From Rhodospirillaceae bacterium (GTDB taxonomy: Bacteria; Pseudomonadota; Alphaproteobacteria; MPNO01; UBA2964): a stretch of DNA of 12,629 nt. The position numbers and the translations under genes are program-made. The notes beneath the pieces were generated by a model. It did not search any database and was not told the DNA's origin. It saw nothing but the letters and a program-made list of their open reading frames with translations. The stretch is from the NCBI GenBank assembly GCA_002724505.1, contig PBOV01000083.1, positions 1 to 12,629 of the forward strand. Direction: 5' to 3'. Below are positions 8,488 through 12,629 of the stretch, in pieces (the first letter of the stretch is position 1; each line of letters starts with the position of its first letter).

Positions 8488-8566
8488 CTTCGAATTATCT
8501 ATTTAAACGCTATTTTGTTTTATACTTCTTCTTAGTTTTTATTCGATGATGGTTGCTTCATCCCTC

Positions 8567-9721
8567 CTATTCGCTTTCCAGTCCTAAAACTTCTGAAACA
8601 ACTGAAAGCTGAATAAGGCCGGCTTTCCCCAACTCTATCGCTGATACAAATTCATTTGGCTTGTGTCCATCCTCGGCTCGCCCAGGACCAAATGTCATTG
8701 CCACGATTCCATCTTCTGCAAAATAACGTGCGTCGCTCGCGCCTATAGCGACGACGTCGACAGTTGGTTTGCCTGTAAAATTAGTAATGGCGTCCTGAAA
8801 GGCAGATACAGTTGGCGTATTGATAGGAGAAGAAAAACCCTTGGTTCCGGTTAGAAGAGTTACCGACCAGGTGTCGCGGGGCTCTTTTGCGCCTAATAGG
8901 GCATCTTCAATTTCTGAGACGGCTTCTTCAATTGATTCTTCGGGCAGCAAGCGTCGGTCAATTTCGATACGGCACTGACTGGGGACAGCGTTAGTATTTA
9001 TGCCGCCCTTGATGATCCCGATGTTCATGGTCGAGCAAAGTGTCCCGCGACGGCGTTTGGCGAGGACTGGAGCCAAATTTCTTTCCAATTGGTTAATTAG
9101 TCGCACCATACGGCTGATGGCATTGTCCCCATTTTGGGGCTCACCCGCATGGGCACTAATCCCTGTCGTGGTGACTTCAATCCAGATGACGCCCCGCTCC
9201 TCAAAGATCGCCTGGAGTTGCGTCTGTGCACCACAAATTAATACGTCTGGTTTTACGATTCCTTCTTCACGCAAATAACAGAGCCCGTTGGGGCCAAGAT
9301 TTTCTTCATCACCGACAAAGGTGAAGACAACCTCACCGGAATGTGGTCCTCCGCGCCTTGCAATTTCTTCGGCGAGCCAAATTTGAACAGCCATTGCACC
9401 TTTGCAGTTACCAGCACCCAGACCATAAATGCGTTCGTCGATTGTCGTTGCAGAGAATGGCTCCGTTTCCCATTCTGCATCATCGCCGATGGCAATGGTA
9501 TCGGTATGGGCGTTAAAGACTATGGATGGCGCGCCGCTCCCCATTTTTGCGACAACATTATCAATGGGCGGGGATCGACTATAAATATCAGTTTGATATC
9601 CTGCCTTTTTGAGACGCTTCGCTGTATATGCCGAAATCGCCTCAGTATCACCAGGAGGAAAACTCGACGGCAGGGCGATAAGCTCTGTCAATATTTCTGA
9701 TATTTGGTCTTCGGGGTTCAT
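8567..9721 (-). CDS. M20-family (ArgE/DapE/CPG2-like) metallohydrolase with altered metal-ligand positions
   Basis: This is a 384-residue M20-fold amidohydrolase-like protein. ATG 9721 is chosen over TTG 9757 because the family's N-terminus starts about there. H72-x-D74 (AHTD), the catalytic pair E139-E140 (GDEEN), dimerisation-domain H191 (SAHAGEP) and H353 (GHKPNE) are all present. The usual bridging aspartate in GxGxxDMKG is N105 (GAGNCKG), and the usual ligand in GEPT is A165 (GAQT). Two of five dizinc ligands are thus substituted, by eye alignment to DapE/ArgE. Either the protein has a modified or single-metal centre, or it belongs to a subfamily where these changes are conserved; I have a weak recollection of related NCKG-containing sequences. 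It ends 79 bases from the convergent flavoprotein gene and is divergent from the ABC importer, so it may act on the imported compound. Confidence 0.9.
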   Translation of the reverse strand: MNPEDQISEILTELIALPSSFPPGDTEAISAYTAKRLKKAGYQTDIYSRSPPIDNVVAKMGSGAPSIVFNAHTDTIAIGDDAEWETEPFSATTIDERIYGLGAGNCKGAMAVQIWLAEEIARRGGPHSGEVVFTFVGDEENLGPNGLCYLREEGIVKPDVLICGAQTQLQAIFEERGVIWIEVTTTGISAHAGEPQNGDNAISRMVRLINQLERNLAPVLAKRRRGTLCSTMNIGIIKGGINTNAVPSQCRIEIDRRLLPEESIEEAVSEIEDALLGAKEPRDTWSVTLLTGTKGFSSPINTPTVSAFQDAITNFTGKPTVDVVAIGASDARYFAEDGIVAMTFGPGRAEDGHKPNEFVSAIELGKAGLIQLSVVSEVLGLESE

Positions 9722-10094
9722 ATTAGGCTCGTAATTCAGAGGGTTGCATAATGCCAAGATTGCCGGAATTTAAATTGCTTGCCAACAAGTTCAACATTAT
9801 GTGCCATAAAGAATTAAGTTTTATAGATAGTGGCTCTTATCCTGCCTGTTTTATAACCAACTGATTCTGTTTTTGGCGCTTGAAATTTTCTTGATAAGAA
9901 AACACCCTCTTCTTGTCTGGAATTTTTTCAGTTAAATCCTTAAAAATAATCTGCTAATTAGTTTGGAGAGCACATTTTTTCTGCCTAATTTTTTACCAAT
10001 TTGTTGACTCGCTAAATCAGAAAATTCTGCTAGTCTTGCTGTGAGATTAGCATTGTTGGCGTAGGATGATTTTTAAAATGGGAGACTAAATTTG
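9722..10094. other. Divergent AT-rich intergenic region
   Basis: These 373 bases separate the M20-like gene (leftward) and the ABC binding-protein gene (rightward) and must hold promoters for both. No gene-like frame is visible. There are T-rich tracts at about 9904-9930 and 9975-10000. TTGACT at 10004-10009 could be a -35 element, but I see no good -10 at 16-18 bases, so I do not call a promoter. An imperfect dyad CAGAA-AA-TTCTG occupies 10018-10029. GGGAGA at 10080-10085 is the ribosome binding site of the binding-protein gene, 9 bases before its ATG. I found no thi-box pattern (CTGAGA ... ACCT) of a TPP riboswitch on either strand. Confidence 0.7.
9886..9902. repeat. 7-bp inverted repeat with 3-base spacer (possible operator)
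   Basis: TTTTCTT-GAT-AAGAAAA is a perfect dyad in the middle of the divergent region, about 190 bases from the binding-protein start and about 165 from the M20 start. Its placement suits a regulator site shared by both promoters. It is AT-rich and could be chance. It lacks the GC-rich stem of an intrinsic terminator. Confidence 0.3.
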
Positions 10095-11111
10095 ATGATC
10101 AAAAGATTTTTAGCGACCGCAACGGCGGTAAGTATTTTAGCAGCGGCAGTCAGTGCTCAAGCCGCAACCAAAGTTAGATTGACCTTGGACTGGGTTCCGC
10201 AATCGACCCATGGACCTTCTTTTATTGCCCAATACGAGGGGTATTTTAAGGCTGAGGGGCTTGATGTAAAAATTGATGCAGGTAAGGGCTCTGCTGATGC
10301 GGTGCGTAAGCTGGTATCGGGCACTCATGATCTGGGTTGGGCCGATATAAATGCAATTATTCAATATAATGCAAAAAACCCTGGAAAAGCTATCAAGACG
10401 GTAATGATGCTCTATGAGCAGCCACCCTTCTCGATTTGTGTTCTTGCAAAATCCTCGGTCAAAAGCCCCAAGATGCTTGTTGGTAAAACCTTAGGTGCGC
10501 CAGTATTTGACGCTAGCTACAAACTTTTTCCAGCTTTTGCCAAAGCGATTGGCATCGATGCAAATTCAGTGAAAAAGAAAAATATGGACCCGCGTTTGCG
10601 CGAACCAATGTTGCTGCGTGGCGACGTTGATGCAATCTCAGGTCATATCTTTTCAACAGTGTTGGCGGTTAAGGCCGCTGGCTACAAAGAAGAGGATATT
10701 CGTTGCTTTCTTTATGGAGACCATGGAATGGAGTCTTATGCCAATGGCATAGCGGTCTCTCCGGCTTTCCTCAAAAAACATCCAGAAGCGGTAAAAGGAT
10801 TTATTCGTGCCACGATAAAGGCGGCCCGCGACACAGTTCTAAGACCACAAATGGCTGTTGATGCAGTAAAAAAATTCCAACCTCTAGCTAATGCTGCGGT
10901 TGAGGCGGACCGACTGCGCCTGGGCGTTAATTGTTGTATTGCAACACCCTGGGTCAAAAAGAATGGCTATGGAGATGTGGATATGAAGAGGCTGCAACGC
11001 TCGATCCAGCAAGCCGCACTGGCTTATGGGTTGAAAAACCCACCTAAGGCTGAGGATATGTTTGATCGGTCATATCTTCCTCCGCAGGCCAAACGATATA
11101 TCCATAAATAA
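10095..11111 (+). CDS. ABC transporter periplasmic substrate-binding protein, NMT1/THI5 (ThiY/SsuA/TauA) family
   Basis: This 338-residue secreted binding protein captures the substrate for the ATPase/permease pair downstream. ATG 10095 is preferred over TTG 10092: GGGAGA lies 9 bases ahead. Residues 1-23 are a clear Sec signal peptide (MIKRF, then an Ala/Val/Leu core) with a likely cut after AQA. The mature N-terminus LTLDWVPQSTHGPSFIAQ, then EGYFKAEGLDVKI, fits the NMT1/THI5 family pattern W-x-P-x-x-x-H followed by GYxxxEGLDV, known from pyrimidine-binding ThiY-type proteins and their relatives. No lipobox is seen, so it should be soluble in the periplasm. Alternative ligands for the superfamily are sulfonates, taurine, nitrate, riboflavin precursors or aromatic acids. 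It is the first gene of its operon and divergent from the M20-like gene. Confidence 0.92.
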   Translation: MIKRFLATATAVSILAAAVSAQAATKVRLTLDWVPQSTHGPSFIAQYEGYFKAEGLDVKIDAGKGSADAVRKLVSGTHDLGWADINAIIQYNAKNPGKAIKTVMMLYEQPPFSICVLAKSSVKSPKMLVGKTLGAPVFDASYKLFPAFAKAIGIDANSVKKKNMDPRLREPMLLRGDVDAISGHIFSTVLAVKAAGYKEEDIRCFLYGDHGMESYANGIAVSPAFLKKHPEAVKGFIRATIKAARDTVLRPQMAVDAVKKFQPLANAAVEADRLRLGVNCCIATPWVKKNGYGDVDMKRLQRSIQQAALAYGLKNPPKAEDMFDRSYLPPQAKRYIHK

Positions 11112-11132
11112 CTTCCCTTAAGAATAAGGAAG
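11112..11132 (+). other. Stem-loop I after the binding-protein stop codon
   Basis: CTTCCCTTA (11112-11120) pairs with TAAGGAAG (11125-11132) around loop AGAA, with one bulged C. It begins directly after the TAA. Its 3' arm shares AAG (11130-11132) with the start of stem-loop II, so the two cannot form fully at the same time. No T-tract follows. Confidence 0.45.
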
Positions 11133-11158
11133 CGGGGCGCGTTTAACGCGTCCCGCTT
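11130..11158 (+). other. Strong intercistronic stem-loop II between binding-protein and ATPase genes
   Basis: A 12-bp stem (11130-11141 with 11147-11158, one G-U pair) closes a 5-base TTTAA loop. It is GC-rich and sits 7 bases before the ATPase ATG. No run of T follows, so it is not a standard rho-independent terminator. Such hairpins between binding-protein and membrane-component genes commonly stabilise the upstream mRNA and keep binding protein in excess; it may also slow ATPase translation, since no Shine-Dalgarno run precedes that ATG. Confidence 0.7.
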
Positions 11159-11165
11159 AACTTGT

Positions 11166-11966
11166 ATGAGCTTTATTGATATTGAAAAGATAGACTTAGT
11201 TTATCGAAATAGTTTTGGTGCTGAGGTGAGCGATGGGACGCTTGCTCTTTCAGACGCTTCTCTCCAAATGGAGCGGGGCGACTTTATTGCGCTGGTTGGC
11301 CCAAGTGGTTGCGGTAAGTCGACCCTTTTAAAGGTCGTGGCTGGGCTAATCCGGGCTAACAAAGGCAAGGTTTTCGTAGCTGGCGAAGAGGTAACCCAAC
11401 CTCTTAAAATTGTTGGGATGGCATTTCAGAATGCCACATTGCTCCCATGGAGATCCACCAGGGACAATATACTTTTGCCACTCGAAATTGTTGAACCCCA
11501 CCGTCAGCGTTTCCGGGCTAACAAAGCCGAGTATATCGAAATTGCAGACCACCTGTTGGAGACGGTCGGGCTGGCGGGATTTGGTGATCGCGCGCCGTGG
11601 CAGTTGTCAGGAGGAATGCAGCAGCGTGCCCAACTCTGCCGCGCACTCGTCCATAACCCCGATCTTCTTTTATTGGACGAGCCATTTGGGGCTTTAGATG
11701 CCTTCACGAGAGAAGAGTTGTGGGATGTTTTGCAGAAGTTATACGCGGAACAAAAATGTACAGTTATTCTTGTTACCCATGATTTGCGTGAGGCCGTTTA
11801 TCTTGCTGATACGGTTTATGTAATGAGTGCGCGTCCTGGAAAAATAATTTTAGAGCGGAATGTTGAAATGCCCAGGCCAAGGAAACTTGATGATATGTAC
11901 GGCAGGGAGGTTGTCGAACTTGTCCAAGATTTGCGCCACCATATAAATATCGCTCGGTCGGAATAG
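11166..11966 (+). CDS. ABC transporter ATP-binding protein (SsuB/TauB/ThiZ-type)
   Basis: This 266-residue nucleotide-binding subunit energises the importer at the cytoplasmic face of the inner membrane. It contains Walker A GPSGCGKST (45-53), Q-loop Q88 (AFQNATLLPWRS), signature LSGGMQQR (147-154), Walker B LLLLDEP (167-173), D-loop GALD (175-178) and H-loop H205 (VTHDLREA). The LLPWRS and TREELWDVL segments are typical of the nitrate/sulfonate/taurine/thiamine-pyrimidine subgroup. ATG 11166 has no clear ribosome binding site and lies 7 bases after a strong hairpin. The permease GTG lies 11 bases past the stop. All ATPase motifs are intact. Substrate specificity is set by the binding protein, so none is assigned here. 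Confidence 0.96.
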   Translation: MSFIDIEKIDLVYRNSFGAEVSDGTLALSDASLQMERGDFIALVGPSGCGKSTLLKVVAGLIRANKGKVFVAGEEVTQPLKIVGMAFQNATLLPWRSTRDNILLPLEIVEPHRQRFRANKAEYIEIADHLLETVGLAGFGDRAPWQLSGGMQQRAQLCRALVHNPDLLLLDEPFGALDAFTREELWDVLQKLYAEQKCTVILVTHDLREAVYLADTVYVMSARPGKIILERNVEMPRPRKLDDMYGREVVELVQDLRHHINIARSE

Positions 11967-11977
11967 AGGATGTTAAA

Positions 11978-12629
11978 GTGAGATTTCTTCATACTAAAAT
12001 GTTCGAGCGGTTAGCTCCTTGGATTGTTACTGTATTTTTAATTTTGCTTTGGGAAGGTCTCGTAAAGGCTTTTGATGTCCCGAGGGTCGTTATGCCGACC
12101 GCGTCGGAAACTTTTTATGCGATGTATGAATACCGGGTGGGGCTTTGGAGAAATTCCGAGCCGACGCTTATCGCAACGTTAGTAGGCTTTGGTATCGCTG
12201 TTGTATTTGGCGTCACAGTCGGGATTTTAATCGGCTTATGGCGTCCGTTGTACGCGGCAGTTTATCCTTTGATGGTTGCCTTTAACTCTATTCCAAAGGT
12301 GGCTGTCGTTCCGATTATGGTCATTTGGTTTGGAATAGGATTTACAACTAATACGTTGACTGCGTTTATTTTGTGTTTCTTTCCCATAGTGGTGAATATG
12401 GCGGTAGCCTTGGCAACCATTGAGCCTGAACTCAAGGATGTCATGCGGGCCCTTGGGGCTAATCAGATGGACATCATTCTTAAAATTGGTATTCCGCGCT
12501 CTTTGCCCTATTTATTTGCGGCACTTAAGATTGCCATTACGCTTGCCTTTGTTGGCGCCGTCATAGCCGAGACCGTAGCTGGCGGCAGTGGAATCGGAAA
12601 TCTTATGCTGGTCGCCAGCGCTGATTTTA
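11978..12629 (+). CDS. ABC transporter permease (SsuC/TauC/ThiX-type), partial at right edge
   Basis: An open frame from GTG 11978 runs off the right edge after 217 codons; the start is set by AGAGGA (11965-11970), 7 bases ahead. An ATG at 11970 in another frame stops at once (ATGTTAAAGTGA), and an in-frame ATG also exists at codon 8. The protein shows an N-terminal membrane segment (about 13-30), then MPTASETF, further hydrophobic segments, and NSIPKVAVVPIMVIWFGIG (103-121), characteristic of nitrate/sulfonate/taurine-type permeases. The EAA-loop motif is at about 149-180 (EPELKDVMRALGANQ ... IPRSLPYL), with the conserved Gly160 and the Pro of the ILP part, where the permease contacts the ATPase. 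The end AETVAGGSGIGNLM is family-typical; about 30-40 residues should be missing. Confidence 0.94.
   Translation, partial: MRFLHTKMFERLAPWIVTVFLILLWEGLVKAFDVPRVVMPTASETFYAMYEYRVGLWRNSEPTLIATLVGFGIAVVFGVTVGILIGLWRPLYAAVYPLMVAFNSIPKVAVVPIMVIWFGIGFTTNTLTAFILCFFPIVVNMAVALATIEPELKDVMRALGANQMDIILKIGIPRSLPYLFAALKIAITLAFVGAVIAETVAGGSGIGNLMLVASADF

Noticed and set aside
8488..8566. Bidirectional terminator between the convergent flavoprotein and M20-like genes
   Set aside because: The spacer is T-rich and has a 5-bp GATGA/TCATC repeat with an 8-base loop, but no GC-rich stem followed by a T-tract in either direction.
9341..9700. 119-codon open frame on the + strand opposite the M20-like gene
   Set aside because: It lies wholly antisense to a gene with clear M20 motifs, has no recognisable domain and no ribosome binding site of note.
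9722..10094. TPP riboswitch ahead of the ThiY-like importer
   Set aside because: Neither strand shows the thi-box core (CTGAGA ... ACCT ... GAACCTGA), so thiamine control by riboswitch is not supported.

Overview
The window looks like a chromosomal segment of an alphaproteobacterium, plausibly a marine or other free-living Rhodospirillales-like or SAR116-like lineage with moderate GC. This rests on an alphaproteobacterial-type RlmN next to argG, what appears to be the tail of an IalB-family protein at the left edge, and a mix of aromatic-oxygenase and NMT1/THI5-type ABC transporter genes. The taxonomic placement is inference from protein style, not from a marker gene comparison.

Layout. Bases 1-84 hold the last 27 codons of a probable IalB-family gene. 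An NAD-type short-chain dehydrogenase (170-955) and a major facilitator transporter (1003-2349) follow on the same strand. Then comes a housekeeping pair: rlmN (2394-3599), a radical-SAM 23S rRNA/tRNA methyltransferase, and argG (3615-4847), argininosuccinate synthase. Directly behind is a tightly packed catabolic-looking set: a crotonase-fold protein (4906-5601), then the large (5601-6824) and small (6821-7294) subunits of a Rieske non-heme iron ring-hydroxylating dioxygenase, with overlapping stop/start codons. A BaiN/HI0933-family flavoprotein (7312-8487) follows. All of these are on the + strand and could be read as one or two transcripts.

A convergent M20-family metallohydrolase-like gene (8567-9721, - strand) shares a 373-base AT-rich divergent intergenic region with an ABC importer operon on the + strand. 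That operon encodes a periplasmic NMT1/THI5-family binding protein (10095-11111), an ATPase (11166-11966) and a permease cut by the right edge (11978-12629). Two mutually exclusive stem-loops lie between the binding-protein and ATPase genes.

How the genes may work together. The dioxygenase, crotonase, SDR and MFS transporter could form an uptake and oxidation route for an aromatic or cyclic acid, split around rlmN-argG; no ferredoxin or ferredoxin reductase is present here. The M20-like protein and the ThiY-like importer could form a nutrient salvage unit, for example for a formylated thiamine-type pyrimidine, but substrate assignment is inference. The most unusual points are the substituted metal-ligand positions in the M20 protein, the missing second catalytic glutamate in the crotonase, and the ABC operon with its intercistronic hairpins. 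I saw no RNA genes, CRISPR arrays, insertion sequences or phage genes.
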